64,000 nt of DNA from Cycloclasticus sp. GTDB lineage: Bacteria; Pseudomonadota; Gammaproteobacteria; Methylococcales; Cycloclasticaceae. The translations under genes were made by a program, and so were the position numbers. Under the pieces are notes generated by a model that ran no database searches, was not told where the DNA came from, and saw only the letters and a program-made list of their open reading frames with translations. How positions within the stretch are numbered: position 1 is the stretch's first letter; each line of letters starts with the position of its first letter. Location: NCBI GenBank assembly GCA_002733135.1, contig NVUJ01000010.1, positions 1-64,000 on the forward strand, read 5' to 3'. Of the stretch, positions 10,746 to 21,692 are shown piece after piece.

Positions 10746-11683
10746 AATGCCGCCTTTGCAGTCACACTGGTTTCCAAGATGCGCCACACCAACGCTTCAA
10801 AATTCACACCTGCTTGTTGTGCCGCCATTGGCACCAAGCTATGATCAGTCATACCAGGTACCGTATTAATTTCTAATAATTGCGGTTCATTAGATGCGTC
10901 CATCATCAAATCAACTCGGCCCCAACCTTCACCTCCTAGCACCTTAAATGCCCTTACCGCTAACTCTTGAAGCTCAAATTCTTGGCTAGGGCTTAATCCC
11001 GCAGGGCAATGGTATTGTGTTGTATCTGCTTGATATTTAGCGTCGTAATCGTAAAAATCATTGGGTGTTTCGAGACGAATTATGGGTAAAGCTTTATCCG
11101 CCAAAATGGCCACCGTATATTCGTCGCCTTCCATCCACTGTTCGGCCATCACGTCACAGTCAAAGCTCGATGCGTTTTGATACGCGTCATGTAACTGCTC
11201 AACATTGTCTGCTTTAGCCATGCCAATACTTGAGCCTTCTAGAGAAGGTTTCACCATTAAAGGGAAGCCCAATTGTTCCACGCAAATTTTCAGCGACGCT
11301 TCACTAGTGAGCGTCATCCACTTTGGCGTTGGTATGCCAGCGCCCAACCAGCAGAGTTTTGTTCTTAACTTATCCATACCCAATGCCGAGCCAAGCACAC
11401 CACTTCCGGTATACCGTATACCGGCTAATTCAAGTGCGCCTTGTAACTGGCCATCTTCCCCGCCACGGCCATGTACGATATTGAATACGCGGTCAACAGC
11501 CATGTCTTTTAACGAACTTATATCGACGCTTTTTGTATCCCACTTAATGGCGTCCACACCTTTCGCTATTAGTGCTGATAACACCGCCTCTCCACTCAAC
11601 AAAGAAATCTCGCGCTCCGCTGCATCACCACCCATAGCAACAGCCACTTTTCCAAAATCCTTTGCTGATTCAACTAAATTCAT
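10742..11683 (-). CDS. ddl: D-alanine--D-alanine ligase
   Basis: Ddl makes D-Ala-D-Ala for the peptidoglycan stem peptide. The 313-residue ATP-grasp protein has the N-terminal VAVAMGGDAAEREISLLSG motif, the FPLMVKPSLEGSSIG phosphate loop and the C-terminal LLEINTVPGMTDHS motif that carries metal ligands and binds substrate. It is the DdlB-type gene of dcw clusters, overlapping murB upstream and ftsQ downstream by 4-nt ATGA junctions, so translational coupling is expected. Confidence 0.97.
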   Translation of the reverse strand: MNLVESAKDFGKVAVAMGGDAAEREISLLSGEAVLSALIAKGVDAIKWDTKSVDISSLKDMAVDRVFNIVHGRGGEDGQLQGALELAGIRYTGSGVLGSALGMDKLRTKLCWLGAGIPTPKWMTLTSEASLKICVEQLGFPLMVKPSLEGSSIGMAKADNVEQLHDAYQNASSFDCDVMAEQWMEGDEYTVAILADKALPIIRLETPNDFYDYDAKYQADTTQYHCPAGLSPSQEFELQELAVRAFKVLGGEGWGRVDLMMDASNEPQLLEINTVPGMTDHSLVPMAAQQAGVNFEALVWRILETSVTAKAAL

Positions 11684-12588
11684 GCGCTCAGATCCTCACC
11701 AATAATTCTTACTTCAGTTTCAAGTAAAATGCCTTGCAGCTTCAGAACTTGGCTTTTGACCTCAGCGATAAGATCTTCAATATTTTTTGCAGTCGCCTCA
11801 CCCGTATTGAGTATGAAATTCGCGTGTTTTTCAGCGACTTGTGCACCGCCAATTTGTAGGCCTTTCAATCCCGTCGCCTCAATCAAACGCGCGGCGTGAT
11901 CTCCCACTGGGTTTTTAAATACTGACCCACCGCTGGGCATATTCGTTGGTTGTGTTTGCGAACGTTTCGCCAATAATTGACGAATTTTTTCTTTGCCTTG
12001 CGCATCCTCACCAATAGGTATATCTAGGTAACAGGCTACAAACCACTCATCTTCTGCCACTGATACTGAACGGTAACCTACTTCAAATTCTGCTGCTTGA
12101 CGCTCTATTAACTCGCCTTGTCGATTAAGCAATAACACTTTACTAACGATATTCCAGGTCTCTCCACCAAAGGCACCCGCGTTCATGGCTAATGCGCCAC
12201 CCATGGTGCCAGGGATACCTGCTAAGAACTCAGCACCTGACAATCCTTTCTCAGCCGCCATCTTAGCCACTAAAGCACACGGAACACCGGCTTCGACATA
12301 CAGCGAGCCTTCACTGAGTTCTTCCATTTGCTTTAGGCATCCGCGAGTATAAATTACTGACCCGCGTACACCACCGTCACGAATTAACACGTTACTGCCT
12401 AAGCCTAACCACAATACTGGCTCATTGCTTGGCAACGATTGCAAATAGCACTGACAGTCTTCAATACTACTAGGCTTATACAAGCGATCAGCAAAACCAC
12501 CCACTCGCCACGATGTATAGCGAGCCAAAGGCTCCCTTTCCATCAGCTGTCCTGTGAATTGATTACTGTCTTGTTTCATTGCCTGCAT
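11680..12588 (-). CDS. murB: UDP-N-acetylenolpyruvoylglucosamine reductase MurB
   Basis: MurB reduces enolpyruvyl-UDP-GlcNAc to UDP-MurNAc with NADPH and FAD. The 302-residue protein has the TSWRVGG entry of the FAD domain, LGLGSNVLIRD (FAD pyrophosphate), the AGIPGTMGGALAMNAGAFGG loop and the catalytic serine S222 (SGGSVFKNP). Two close ATGs (12588 and 12579) are possible; the first has AGGA nearby and is kept. The end overlaps ddl by ATGA. Confidence 0.96.
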   Translation of the reverse strand: MQAMKQDSNQFTGQLMEREPLARYTSWRVGGFADRLYKPSSIEDCQCYLQSLPSNEPVLWLGLGSNVLIRDGGVRGSVIYTRGCLKQMEELSEGSLYVEAGVPCALVAKMAAEKGLSGAEFLAGIPGTMGGALAMNAGAFGGETWNIVSKVLLLNRQGELIERQAAEFEVGYRSVSVAEDEWFVACYLDIPIGEDAQGKEKIRQLLAKRSQTQPTNMPSGGSVFKNPVGDHAARLIEATGLKGLQIGGAQVAEKHANFILNTGEATAKNIEDLIAEVKSQVLKLQGILLETEVRIIGEDLSA

Positions 12589-12593
12589 AATTC

Positions 12594-14051
12594 CTATTGT
12601 TCCGCCTGCTGTGCTGCCAACATGCTGTTCAACTGCCCTTCTAACTTTGCCGATGCAGCACCAATATCTCCGGCGCCAGATGTCAAAATAATGTCACCTG
12701 CTAGCAACACGTCTTTCAACACCTCTGCTAACTGCCCAATATTTTTTACGAAAATGGGGATTAGCTTTCCCCGTTGGCGAATTGCTTGACTTAAAGCCGC
12801 TCCATCTGCACCAACAATGGGTTCTTCGCCCGCAGCAAACACATCAAGCAACACCAACACGTCCACTTCGTTTAACACCTCCACGAAGTCTTCAAATAAA
12901 TCGTGCGTTCTTGAATAACGGTGTGGCTGAAACGCCAATACCAACCGTTTGTCAGGCCAACCTGCTCTGACTGCTTCAATCGTTGCCATGACTTCACGAG
13001 GGTGATGCCCATAGTCATCCACCAATATGACTGAACCCTTGGGCAAGTTGATTTCACCGTTCACTTCGAAGCGACGGCCGATGCCTTTAAATTGGCTTAA
13101 GCCCGCTGCGATAGCGTCATCCGACACCCCGAGCTCGCTGGCGACCGTAATGGCGGCTAAGGCATTTAAAACATTATGCTTACCGGGCATATTTAGGGTC
13201 AAAGGCAATAACTCATCACTGCCTAATCTTTTTAAATTAAAGTGCGTGCAGAAACCTTCTTGACGAATATCAACGGCCTGGAAATCTGCTGCTGTATCAA
13301 TACCGTAGCCTAGAATAGGTTTGCCGATATGCGGCGTTAATTCCCGTATATTCTCGTCATCAACACACATTACCGCTAAGCCATAGAAAGGCAATTGATG
13401 AAGGAATGATTTAAACGCATCTTTTACTTGCTGGAACTCGCCCCCATACGTTGCCATATGGTCTTCATCGATATTTGTCACCACCGCTATCATCGGTTGA
13501 AGGTGTAAAAATGATGCGTCACTTTCGTCGGCTTCAGCCACTAAGTAATGGCTTTCGCCTAACTTGGCATTTGTTCCTGCGCTATTCAGCAAACCACCTA
13601 TCACAAAGGTTGGGTCTAACTGGCCTTCTGTCATCAACACGGCTAATAAACTAGTTGTTGTCGTTTTTCCATGCGTACCAGCAATCGCGATACCAAAACG
13701 GAAACGCATCAATTCTGCGAGCATTTCTGCTCTTGGAATGACGGGGATTCTTTGCTCCAAGGCGGCAACCACTTCAATATTGTTTTTACTAACCGCTGTT
13801 GACGTCACCACCACATCACAATCGTTTATATTCTCAGCAACGTGGCCTATAAAAATAGATGCGCCCTTACTCAATAGGTGCTTGGTTTGCTTACCTTCTC
13901 GTATATCAGAACCAGACACTTCATAACCGAGGTTAATAAGCACCTCAGCAATACCACTCATTCCCGCACCACCAATCCCAATAAAATGGATTTTTTTGAG
14001 CTTTCCAAACCCCAAATGAGCCGAATAGTGTTTATGCGAATCAGGCATCAT
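12594..14051 (-). CDS. murC: UDP-N-acetylmuramate--L-alanine ligase MurC
   Basis: MurC adds L-alanine to UDP-MurNAc, the first amino acid of the stem peptide. With the ATG at 14051 the product has 485 residues, the GIGGAGM substrate loop at 25-31 and the ATP loop GTHGKT at 125-130, followed by the Mur central and C-terminal domains ([10 protein letters not shown]). The chosen start overlaps the murG stop as ATGA and has a GAGGTGG ribosome site. The longer frame from 14069 adds six residues inside murG and has no advantage. Confidence 0.96.
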   Translation of the reverse strand: MMPDSHKHYSAHLGFGKLKKIHFIGIGGAGMSGIAEVLINLGYEVSGSDIREGKQTKHLLSKGASIFIGHVAENINDCDVVVTSTAVSKNNIEVVAALEQRIPVIPRAEMLAELMRFRFGIAIAGTHGKTTTTSLLAVLMTEGQLDPTFVIGGLLNSAGTNAKLGESHYLVAEADESDASFLHLQPMIAVVTNIDEDHMATYGGEFQQVKDAFKSFLHQLPFYGLAVMCVDDENIRELTPHIGKPILGYGIDTAADFQAVDIRQEGFCTHFNLKRLGSDELLPLTLNMPGKHNVLNALAAITVASELGVSDDAIAAGLSQFKGIGRRFEVNGEINLPKGSVILVDDYGHHPREVMATIEAVRAGWPDKRLVLAFQPHRYSRTHDLFEDFVEVLNEVDVLVLLDVFAAGEEPIVGADGAALSQAIRQRGKLIPIFVKNIGQLAEVLKDVLLAGDIILTSGAGDIGAASAKLEGQLNSMLAAQQAEQ

Positions 14052-15109
14052 AGCGCCACCTCTAAACAAGTATTTGCAACCAATGCTGTCGCTTCAGGTT
14101 TGGCTAATGAACGCACTTTCTGCCGCATAACTGATAGCTTTGTTGGATTTGATAACAGTGATTTCAACACGCTTGATAAGGACTCAGCTGTTAGCTGAGA
14201 TTGGCGCATTAGCACCGCCGCATCACCTTCCGCAAGGTACTCGGCATTTTTTGTTTGGTGATCATCAATAGCGTGCGGTAATGGCACTAGAATCGACGGC
14301 AAACCCATCATCGCCAGTTCAGATACTGTCATCGCACCTGCTCTACAAATAACAACATCAGCCCATTGATAGACCTCTTGCATGTCCTCTATAAACGGAC
14401 GAACATCGGCACTAACGCCTGCATCCTCATATCTTGATATCGCCACGTCAATCGTCGCTTCACCTGCTTGATGAATGACCTCCAATGACAATTCATCTTG
14501 CAAATATTTTAATGCGTCGGGCACGACCTCATTCAATACGGAAGCACCTAAACTACCGCCTACAACCAAGACATGCTTACCTGTTTTATTGTCTCCAGCG
14601 CTATCACCCAATAACTCTTTACGTAAAGGATTACCGGTAAAGATGGCGTGCACCTTTTCTTCAAAGCTGCCAGGAAATGCCTCCAACACACGAACAGCTA
14701 ATTTTTTTAATAGCTTATTTGTCGTACCTGGCACTCTATTTTGCTCATGAATAACCAACGGCTTGCCGTGAATCCAGCTCATCAAACCACCCGGTCCAGA
14801 AGCGAAGCCACCTAAGCCTAACACCACGTCAGGCTGACGTTGACGAATAATGCTAGAGGCTTGCCAGCACGCTTTTAGTAACATGAATGGCGCCAAAATA
14901 AGGCTTAGCATGCCTTTACCGCGCAAACCCGTTACGCTTAACCAATCTATAAGAAAGCCCGCCTCAGGCACTACTCGAGCTTCAATACCTTTTTTGGTAC
15001 CCAACCAACTCACTTGATGGCCTGCATCATGCAAATAGCGCGCAACTGCAAGCGCTGGAAAGACATGCCCACCAGTTCCACCCGCCATGATCATTACGCG
15101 TACTGCCAT
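14048..15109 (-). CDS. murG: UDP-GlcNAc:lipid I N-acetylglucosaminyltransferase MurG
   Basis: MurG adds GlcNAc to lipid I, making lipid II on the inner face of the membrane. The 353-residue GT-B protein starts with the GGTGGH loop at 10-15. It also has the GGSLGA loop in the second domain and the [21 protein letters not shown] donor-binding stretch. The ATG at 15109 lies inside the ftsW 3' end (16-nt overlap) with an AAAGGGG ribosome site. A second ATG forming a TAATG junction with ftsW at 15094 would remove conserved N-terminal residues. Confidence 0.97.
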   Translation of the reverse strand: MAVRVMIMAGGTGGHVFPALAVARYLHDAGHQVSWLGTKKGIEARVVPEAGFLIDWLSVTGLRGKGMLSLILAPFMLLKACWQASSIIRQRQPDVVLGLGGFASGPGGLMSWIHGKPLVIHEQNRVPGTTNKLLKKLAVRVLEAFPGSFEEKVHAIFTGNPLRKELLGDSAGDNKTGKHVLVVGGSLGASVLNEVVPDALKYLQDELSLEVIHQAGEATIDVAISRYEDAGVSADVRPFIEDMQEVYQWADVVICRAGAMTVSELAMMGLPSILVPLPHAIDDHQTKNAEYLAEGDAAVLMRQSQLTAESLSSVLKSLLSNPTKLSVMRQKVRSLAKPEATALVANTCLEVAL

Positions 15110-16290
15110 GGCGACGCCCCTTTCATTTGGTCTTCAAAGTCGAGCTGTGTTTCATGGTGGATACGGCACAATAGGCCGATCACCATGCACATAACAATCA
15201 TGCTACTGCCACCGTAGCTCATCAACGGTAGTGTGAGCCCTTTAGTCGGTAGCGCGCCCATATTAACGGCGATATTAACGAATGATTGAAGGCCCAACCA
15301 AACACCCAGTCCATAGGCCAATAGAGAATAAAATCTTAAATTTAATCGTTCCGCAGCTTTACCCATTTGAAAGGCTCGCCACACTAATAACCCAAATAAA
15401 AGAATCACAATACAAACGCCCGCGAAGCCTAACTCTTCACCAAGAACGGCAAAGATAAAATCGGTGTGCGCTTCGGGTAAGTAAAACAACTTCTGAATGC
15501 TGCCGCCTAAACCAACCCCAAACCACTCCCCACGGCCCATAGCTATTAGGGACTGCACTAATTGGAACCCTGAGCCCAAATGGTCCGCCCAAGGATCCAT
15601 AAATGCCGTTACTCGTTCCATTCTGTAGGCTGACGAGGCAATCGCCACAACGCCTAAAATAATTGCCATCAATACCAAGGTTAGAAACTCGATTAAACGC
15701 GCTCCTCCTAGAAACATCATGCACACAACGCTAAAACCAATCACGAACGCAGCACCAAAATCTGGTTCCGCCAACAACAAGCCAAATACAAGGCCCAGCG
15801 GTAAGATAGGACGTATCACCCCTTTTATTGAAGCCCGCACGACATCTACGTGCCGTGTCAAAAATCCCGCGATGTACAAAATACAAATCAACTTAACTAT
15901 TTCTGATACTTGAATTCGAGCCACTCCTAAATTAACCCAACGATAACTACCGTTAACCTTCGCCCCGATACCTGGGATAAACACCAACACCAATAAACCG
16001 ATAGCCACCAAAATCATACTAGGGCCGCTCTGCTCCCAAGCTTTTAATGGCACTTTCGCCATAATAAGAGCCAAAACAAGGCCAATGACAATATGCGCTG
16101 CTTGACGCATAGGGTAATGCCAAATATTGTTAAACACTCGCTCACCAAGGTGTAACGATGCTGAAACCACCATTACATACCCAATGCTTAGCAAACTAAA
16201 TGCGGCGAACAATAACCAACCATCTACGTAATAACGGCCACGCCTTGGCATAATGGATGAATCCATTGTGCTAGACACGGCAAAACTCAT
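15094..16290 (-). CDS. ftsW: Septal peptidoglycan glycosyltransferase FtsW
   Basis: FtsW is the SEDS-family polymerase that builds septal glycan together with FtsI. The 398-residue protein has about ten membrane helices, the family segment HTDFIFAVLGEELGF in the large periplasmic loop, and the C-terminal TLPLMSYGGSSMIVM signature. It overlaps murD upstream by ATGA at 16287-16290 and murG downstream, in the standard dcw position. The ORF is intact. Confidence 0.97.
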   Translation of the reverse strand: MSFAVSSTMDSSIMPRRGRYYVDGWLLFAAFSLLSIGYVMVVSASLHLGERVFNNIWHYPMRQAAHIVIGLVLALIMAKVPLKAWEQSGPSMILVAIGLLVLVFIPGIGAKVNGSYRWVNLGVARIQVSEIVKLICILYIAGFLTRHVDVVRASIKGVIRPILPLGLVFGLLLAEPDFGAAFVIGFSVVCMMFLGGARLIEFLTLVLMAIILGVVAIASSAYRMERVTAFMDPWADHLGSGFQLVQSLIAMGRGEWFGVGLGGSIQKLFYLPEAHTDFIFAVLGEELGFAGVCIVILLFGLLVWRAFQMGKAAERLNLRFYSLLAYGLGVWLGLQSFVNIAVNMGALPTKGLTLPLMSYGGSSMIVMCMVIGLLCRIHHETQLDFEDQMKGASPWQYA

Positions 16291-17684
16291 AACTTGAGCC
16301 CCCGAACCGCCGCCATAAAACGATCTCCACGTTGCTGATAATTTGCAAACTGATCTAACGAAGCACAGGCCGGTGACAGCAACACCGTATTACCAACGAC
16401 GGCATGTTTGGCAGCCAATTGAGTCGCTTGCTCAATATCATCAGCCATTAAATAAGGCTTAGACAAAATAGCTTCTTGCTTAAATCTTGCTGCATCTTTG
16501 CCGATAAGAATAGCGAGTGATACGTGTGACTCAATAGCCTCACGTAATATGTTGAAGTCTGCACCCTTACCATCACCACCGGCGATTAAAACGATAGGGG
16601 GTTGCAAGCCTTCTAATGCCGCTAAGCAGGCACCGGGATTAGTCGCTTTCGAGTCATTAATCCACGTCACGCCTTTGATTTCAGCTACCCATTGCGTACG
16701 GTGCTCTAAACCAGTAAAGCTAATTAAGGCTTGTTTTTGTGCCTCATGCGAAAGGTGTAATGCATCCGCCATTGCCATCGCAGCTAATGCATTTTGTAAG
16801 TTATGAGAGCCTTTTATTTTTAATTCATCTGAGGCTATTAAGGGATAGCCTGCTTTTGCCAAATAAGTTTGCCCATCTCGTAACATCAAACCGTATTCGC
16901 CATCTTGAGGCTGGTCTAAACCGAATGATGCTACCATTCGACCTTCTGGCAGAGTCATAGACGTGACCGCCTTATCTTGACGATTAATAATCGCGACACC
17001 CTCACCATAAAAAATTCGCTCTTTGGCGCCTGCATAACTCAGCACGCTACTATAACGATCCATGTGATCCGCGCTAATATTCAATACCGTCGCTACCGTC
17101 GCTCTCAACTGCGAGGTTCTTTCAAGCTGAAAACTAGACAACTCAAGCACGTATAAATCAGCAGGCTGGCCGCTTAATAAATCTAAGGCTGGTACACCTA
17201 AATTACCACCGACTCGCACATCTAGGCCTGCGCAACTTGCCATCTCACCCAATAATGTTGTTACCGTGCTTTTTCCGTTAGATCCTGTAATGCAAGCAAC
17301 CGGCGCGTCAACGCATACGGCAAATACGTCAATATCTCCAAATACTGGAATACCTCGTTCCGCTGCAGCTTGAATCTCTATCTGTTCCAAACTAATACCT
17401 GGACTGACGATGATGTGTGTAGCCACTTCAAATACAGCGTGTTCAAAACCACCGGTAAACACTGCAACGTCCTGATAATCAGCTTCCACCTCAGCCAAGC
17501 CGGGAGGATTATCCCTACTATCGAGTACTGCAACATCGATACTGTTTTGCTGCAAAAACTTAATAACTGACAAACCCGTAACACCCAGACCAATCACCAA
17601 CACGCGCACATCACTTTGGTCCAACCCCAATCTGGCTAAACCTTGACGTTGCTGTGGTAACTCATTAATCATCAGCGCTTCCAT
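16287..17684 (-). CDS. murD: UDP-N-acetylmuramoylalanine--D-glutamate ligase MurD
   Basis: MurD adds D-glutamate to UDP-MurNAc-L-Ala. The protein has an N-terminal Rossmann-like domain (VLVIGLGVTGLSV), the ATP loop (ITGSNGKSTVTTLLG) and the Mur C-terminal domain (AGGDGKGADF). I use the ATG at 17684, which overlaps the mraY stop as TAATG and gives 465 residues. A second ATG 12 nt later, with GGAAG in front, is also possible. The longest frame, from 17741, would add 19 residues inside mraY that do not look like the family's start. Confidence 0.95.
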   Translation of the reverse strand: MEALMINELPQQRQGLARLGLDQSDVRVLVIGLGVTGLSVIKFLQQNSIDVAVLDSRDNPPGLAEVEADYQDVAVFTGGFEHAVFEVATHIIVSPGISLEQIEIQAAAERGIPVFGDIDVFAVCVDAPVACITGSNGKSTVTTLLGEMASCAGLDVRVGGNLGVPALDLLSGQPADLYVLELSSFQLERTSQLRATVATVLNISADHMDRYSSVLSYAGAKERIFYGEGVAIINRQDKAVTSMTLPEGRMVASFGLDQPQDGEYGLMLRDGQTYLAKAGYPLIASDELKIKGSHNLQNALAAMAMADALHLSHEAQKQALISFTGLEHRTQWVAEIKGVTWINDSKATNPGACLAALEGLQPPIVLIAGGDGKGADFNILREAIESHVSLAILIGKDAARFKQEAILSKPYLMADDIEQATQLAAKHAVVGNTVLLSPACASLDQFANYQQRGDRFMAAVRGLKL

Positions 17685-18766
17685 TATCTTAGTTTTAATG
17701 TAGACAGGCCGATGAGTACTAGAATCACCGTGATAATCCAAAAACGCACGATAATCCTTGGCTCAGGCCAACCTTTTAATTCGAAATGGTGATGAATGGG
17801 CGCCATTCTGAATATCCGCTTGCCTGTTAACTTAAACGAAGCCACTTGCATAATGACGGACACCGTCTCCATGACGAACACACCGCCCATAATAATTAGC
17901 ACCAATTCTTGTCGAACCAACACCGCTACGATGCCTAGTGCCGCACCCAGTGCCAAAGCACCCACATCACCCATGAAAACCATCGCTGGGTACGCGTTAA
18001 ACCATAAGAAGCCCATACCCGCACCGACAAGAGCACCGCAAAAAATAACTAACTCACCAACCCCTCTTAAATTGGGTATAGCCAGATATTGAGCGAATTG
18101 AACGTTGCCCGATAGATAAGCAAAAATACCTAATGCCCCAGCAACCAAGACTGTCGGCATTATTGCTAGGCCATCCAAGCCATCTGTTAAGTTCACCGCA
18201 TTACTGGTTCCAACAATCACAAAATAAGTCAGTGGAATAAACAACCAACCTAGTTGAAAACTAACGTCTTTGAAGAACGGAACAAACAAGGTTGTTTCTT
18301 GTGGCGATGAAGCGCTATAAAACAAAAAAAACGCGGCGCCCAGCGCAATAATAGATTGCCCTAAATATTTCTTGCCTGCAGACAAACCCTTGGGGTCTTG
18401 CAAAGCCACTTTTTTATAGTCATCAATGAAACCGACAACACCTGTCAGCATCGTTACCAACAACGCCACCCACACGTATTTATTGTGCAGGTCTGCCCAT
18501 AAAAGCGTACTCAAACCTACCGCCACTAAAATAAGCGTACCGCCCATCGTTGGCGTACCTGCTTTTTTAAAATGAGTCTCGGGCCCATCATCACGTACAG
18601 CTTGGCCAATATTATGAAACGTAAGTCGACGAATCATCCAAGGGCCGACCATAAATGCAATAAAAAGCGCGGTTAAGGTACCCAGAATTGAACGCATAGT
18701 GAGGTATTGAAACACCCTAAAACCACTGTGGTATTCAGATAGCCATTCCGCCAACATTAACAACAT
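17684..18766 (-). CDS. mraY: Phospho-N-acetylmuramoyl-pentapeptide transferase MraY
   Basis: MraY transfers phospho-MurNAc-pentapeptide to undecaprenyl phosphate, forming lipid I. The 360-residue protein has about ten membrane helices and the family's acidic and histidine motifs: [28 protein letters not shown] and [13 protein letters not shown]. The first ATG at 18766 has a strong AGGAGG ribosome site and the MLLMLAEWL start seen in the family. A second ATG at 18757 forms TAATG with murF but would cut conserved residues. Confidence 0.97.
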   Translation of the reverse strand: MLLMLAEWLSEYHSGFRVFQYLTMRSILGTLTALFIAFMVGPWMIRRLTFHNIGQAVRDDGPETHFKKAGTPTMGGTLILVAVGLSTLLWADLHNKYVWVALLVTMLTGVVGFIDDYKKVALQDPKGLSAGKKYLGQSIIALGAAFFLFYSASSPQETTLFVPFFKDVSFQLGWLFIPLTYFVIVGTSNAVNLTDGLDGLAIMPTVLVAGALGIFAYLSGNVQFAQYLAIPNLRGVGELVIFCGALVGAGMGFLWFNAYPAMVFMGDVGALALGAALGIVAVLVRQELVLIIMGGVFVMETVSVIMQVASFKLTGKRIFRMAPIHHHFELKGWPEPRIIVRFWIITVILVLIGLSTLKLR

Positions 18767-20157
18767 GAGTGGCCCTCCTGTAACGTTATCTCTTGTATGA
18801 CGCTTTCTAAACCTTGAGACCTAGACCCTTTTACCAACACAACAGTATCAGAGCGCATTTCAGCAACTAACCGAGCGACCATAGAGCGCTTGCTTGGGAA
18901 ATGCTCTGCCGAACGCTGTGCGCCGGATAACGCCTGGTTAAATGCATTAACTAAGCACTGCATATTGTCACCAACAGCGAAAACCCGTTGTACGTTTGAC
19001 TCGACGAGTGCTTCACCTATTTGTTGATGAATTTGCTGACTATTTACACCTAACTCGGCAAAATCGCCAAGTACCAACCAGACAGGTATGTTTACCTGAG
19101 CCAAGCTATCCATCGCTGCTTCAAAAGACTTGGGGTTTGCGTTGTAACAATCATTAACCACCACACTTCCCGCCAAACCTCGAAACGGCTGCAGCCGGCC
19201 ACTCACCGGCTTTAGAACAGCCAAACCCTGTTGCACCTGCTCTAACGAAACAGCTAAACTTATTGCCGCAGCAGAGGCCGCCAATGCGTTAAGTACATTG
19301 TGCTGGCCAACTAAATTTAATCGTATAGCAGCGCTTTGCTGTTGATAATTCAAGACGAAACTCGTGCTAAACACGCCATCCGTTAATCCTGTTTTTACTG
19401 ATGCAATATCCGCCCACACATCCGCCGTATTTGACCAACCAAAACTCGTCACTTTTTTACCCGCTGCTAAAGCAACCCACTGCTCAAACCATGGTTCTTC
19501 TCGATTTAACACCGCCGTTCCAGCATCGTTTAAACCTGAGATAATTTCACTCTTAGCTGAAGCAACACCTTCAAGGTCACCAAAACCCGCCAAGTGGGCA
19601 GCCGCAATATTATTCAAAATAGCGACCGTTGGCTTCGCTATGCCACATAAGTGACGAATATCACCCTGCTGGCTGGCGCCCATTTCAATCACAGCCACTT
19701 GATGTTCTTTGGTGAGTTTCAACAGCGTTAAAGGCACGCCAATTTGATTATTTAAATTTCCTTGCGTCGCCAACACCTTCATATGGGGACTTAGAATGCT
19801 CACTAGCATTTCCTTAACACTGGTTTTGCCATTGCTGCCGGTAATACCAATAACTGGAATAGTTGTTTTTTCGCGCTCAGCTGTTGCTAATTGAGTCAGC
19901 GCTTTCAAGGTATCGGCAACCTTGATATATGGCATATCAACGGACGAATCGGCGCTTAGCAAAGCCGCAACAGCACCTTTATTTTTTGCTTGTTCGGCAA
20001 ACTTATTTGCATCGAAGTTTTCACCTTGCAAGGCGACAAATAATTCGCCTACTTCTAAAGTTCTAGTGTCACTACTGATAGCGTTAAAAGTAACATCAGC
20101 ACCATGTACAGTGCCATTTGTTACTGCTGCTAACTGTTGAAGACTCATGATGCGCAT
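18757..20157 (-). CDS. murF: UDP-N-acetylmuramoyl-tripeptide--D-alanyl-D-alanine ligase MurF
   Basis: MurF adds D-Ala-D-Ala to the UDP-MurNAc tripeptide, finishing the pentapeptide. The 466-residue protein shows the ATP loop [26 protein letters not shown] in the central domain and [15 protein letters not shown] at the start of the C-terminal region. The start at 20157 has GGAGA nearby and matches family length. A second ATG at 20148 makes an ATGA junction with the murE stop and cannot be excluded. Confidence 0.96.
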   Translation of the reverse strand: MRIMSLQQLAAVTNGTVHGADVTFNAISSDTRTLEVGELFVALQGENFDANKFAEQAKNKGAVAALLSADSSVDMPYIKVADTLKALTQLATAEREKTTIPVIGITGSNGKTSVKEMLVSILSPHMKVLATQGNLNNQIGVPLTLLKLTKEHQVAVIEMGASQQGDIRHLCGIAKPTVAILNNIAAAHLAGFGDLEGVASAKSEIISGLNDAGTAVLNREEPWFEQWVALAAGKKVTSFGWSNTADVWADIASVKTGLTDGVFSTSFVLNYQQQSAAIRLNLVGQHNVLNALAASAAAISLAVSLEQVQQGLAVLKPVSGRLQPFRGLAGSVVVNDCYNANPKSFEAAMDSLAQVNIPVWLVLGDFAELGVNSQQIHQQIGEALVESNVQRVFAVGDNMQCLVNAFNQALSGAQRSAEHFPSKRSMVARLVAEMRSDTVVLVKGSRSQGLESVIQEITLQEGHSCC

Positions 20158-21692
20158 CCGCTGTCTCCAGTGTCAGTTAACACACGGCTTTTCAATGCGC
20201 TTTTTACGCAAGCTATATCACTAAATATGAATCTCTCATCGCCTATTAGTTGGTAAGTTTCGTGCCCCTTACCTGCGACCAAAATAATGTCGTCACTATT
20301 AGCAGATCTAATTGCATGTTGTATCGCTTGAGTGCGATCCAAGATAGTTTCAACGTGAGCAGAACTTGTTATATCTGCCGTGATTTGTGCGGCTATATCT
20401 TCGGCGTTTTCTAAACGCGGATTATCATTGGTGATAATAACTTCATCAGCCATATCAGCGGCGATTGCACCCATCATTGGACGTTTCGCAGCGTCTCTAT
20501 TACCACCGCAACCAAACACAACAAGCAATTTTCCAGAACAGTGTTCACGCAAACTGCTTAATGCCAATTTTAGAGCGTCCGGTGTATGCGCATAATCAAC
20601 GATAACCGTTGGGCAAGTCGGGAACAAAGAGACCTTCTGCATGCGACCTAACACACTCGTTATTTGTTGGATTTTCTCTACCGCCTCTTGAAACGAAACA
20701 CCCATCGCTACAAGAGACGCCATTGTGGCCGTTAAGTTATCAATATTAAAACGCCCAAATAACGACGATTCAATATGTGCAAACTCACCGTCAAACTTCA
20801 CGTCAAACGACAAGCCTGACGCAGTTTGTTTTTCATTTGACATTATGAAAGAACGACCTAAAGAATCAATCAGTCTTGAATAGGAGAAAACCTCTATAGT
20901 TGGCGATAATACTTCAATAATTTCATTACTAAATACATCATCGGCATTCAACACGACAAACTCAAGTGAAGGCGATTTGAACAACGCTAACTTTGCTTGC
21001 CCGTAAGCCTCAAGGGTTAGATGATAATCTAGGTGATCGTGATTTAAGTTTGTGAAGATAGCGCCTTTAAACTCAACGGCTTTCACTCTAGCCTGATTCA
21101 AGCCGTGTGACGAAACTTCCATCGCTATAGCAGCAACACCATCATTTAATAAGCATGAAATTTGGCGTTGAACACTGGCGGCATCAGGTGTTGTATTCAG
21201 CGTGCTTGTTAAATTACTTAGTAGACCCCACCCCAATGTGCCAATCACACCACAGGTAGCAGCATCGTCAGTAAATGCTTGAGAAATAAAATGACTAACT
21301 GATGTCTTGCCATTGGTTCCTGTTATACCAATAACCGGTAGCTGGCTTGATGGTTGATTATAAAAACGTGATGCAATATCGCTAATATGTGCATTTAGAT
21401 TGGCTAATGGAATTAATTTAATGCTACATTTTTCGGCTATATTATTAGCCAACTGTTCGCCGCCACCAGCAGGGTCATACACAATCGCCCCAACACCGTT
21501 TTGAATCGCCTGATCAACAAAACTCAACCCATGCGAATGAGATCCCGAGACCGCCAAGAACAAGCCATTTTGCATAACCTCCCGGGCATCTACGGTTGGT
21601 TCTGTCACATAAACGTCCTCGTCAAGCTGCACAAAATCGTCCAACAATATTTTTAAAGCAACTGTTTGCGACTCCAATTGAGCAGGCATCAT
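20145..21692 (-). CDS. murE: UDP-N-acetylmuramoyl-tripeptide synthetase MurE
   Basis: MurE adds the third residue of the stem peptide. The 515-residue protein has the ATP loop ITGTNGKTSVSHF, the VIVDYAHTPDAL motif and, importantly, the DNPR motif (TNDNPRLENAEDIA) that marks enzymes specific for meso-diaminopimelate. The wall is therefore expected to be of the usual gram-negative DAP type. It overlaps ftsI upstream through ATGA at 21689-21692 and murF downstream. Confidence 0.97.
   Translation of the reverse strand: MMPAQLESQTVALKILLDDFVQLDEDVYVTEPTVDAREVMQNGLFLAVSGSHSHGLSFVDQAIQNGVGAIVYDPAGGGEQLANNIAEKCSIKLIPLANLNAHISDIASRFYNQPSSQLPVIGITGTNGKTSVSHFISQAFTDDAATCGVIGTLGWGLLSNLTSTLNTTPDAASVQRQISCLLNDGVAAIAMEVSSHGLNQARVKAVEFKGAIFTNLNHDHLDYHLTLEAYGQAKLALFKSPSLEFVVLNADDVFSNEIIEVLSPTIEVFSYSRLIDSLGRSFIMSNEKQTASGLSFDVKFDGEFAHIESSLFGRFNIDNLTATMASLVAMGVSFQEAVEKIQQITSVLGRMQKVSLFPTCPTVIVDYAHTPDALKLALSSLREHCSGKLLVVFGCGGNRDAAKRPMMGAIAADMADEVIITNDNPRLENAEDIAAQITADITSSAHVETILDRTQAIQHAIRSANSDDIILVAGKGHETYQLIGDERFIFSDIACVKSALKSRVLTDTGDSGCAS

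Noticed and set aside
10746-10787. Longer ftsQ start at 10787
   Set aside because: It lies inside ddl and adds residues atypical for FtsQ; the ATG at 10745 has an ATGA junction and a good ribosome site.
11205-11705. 166-codon plus-strand frame opposite ddl
   Set aside because: Fully antisense to a well-supported gene, with no family features.
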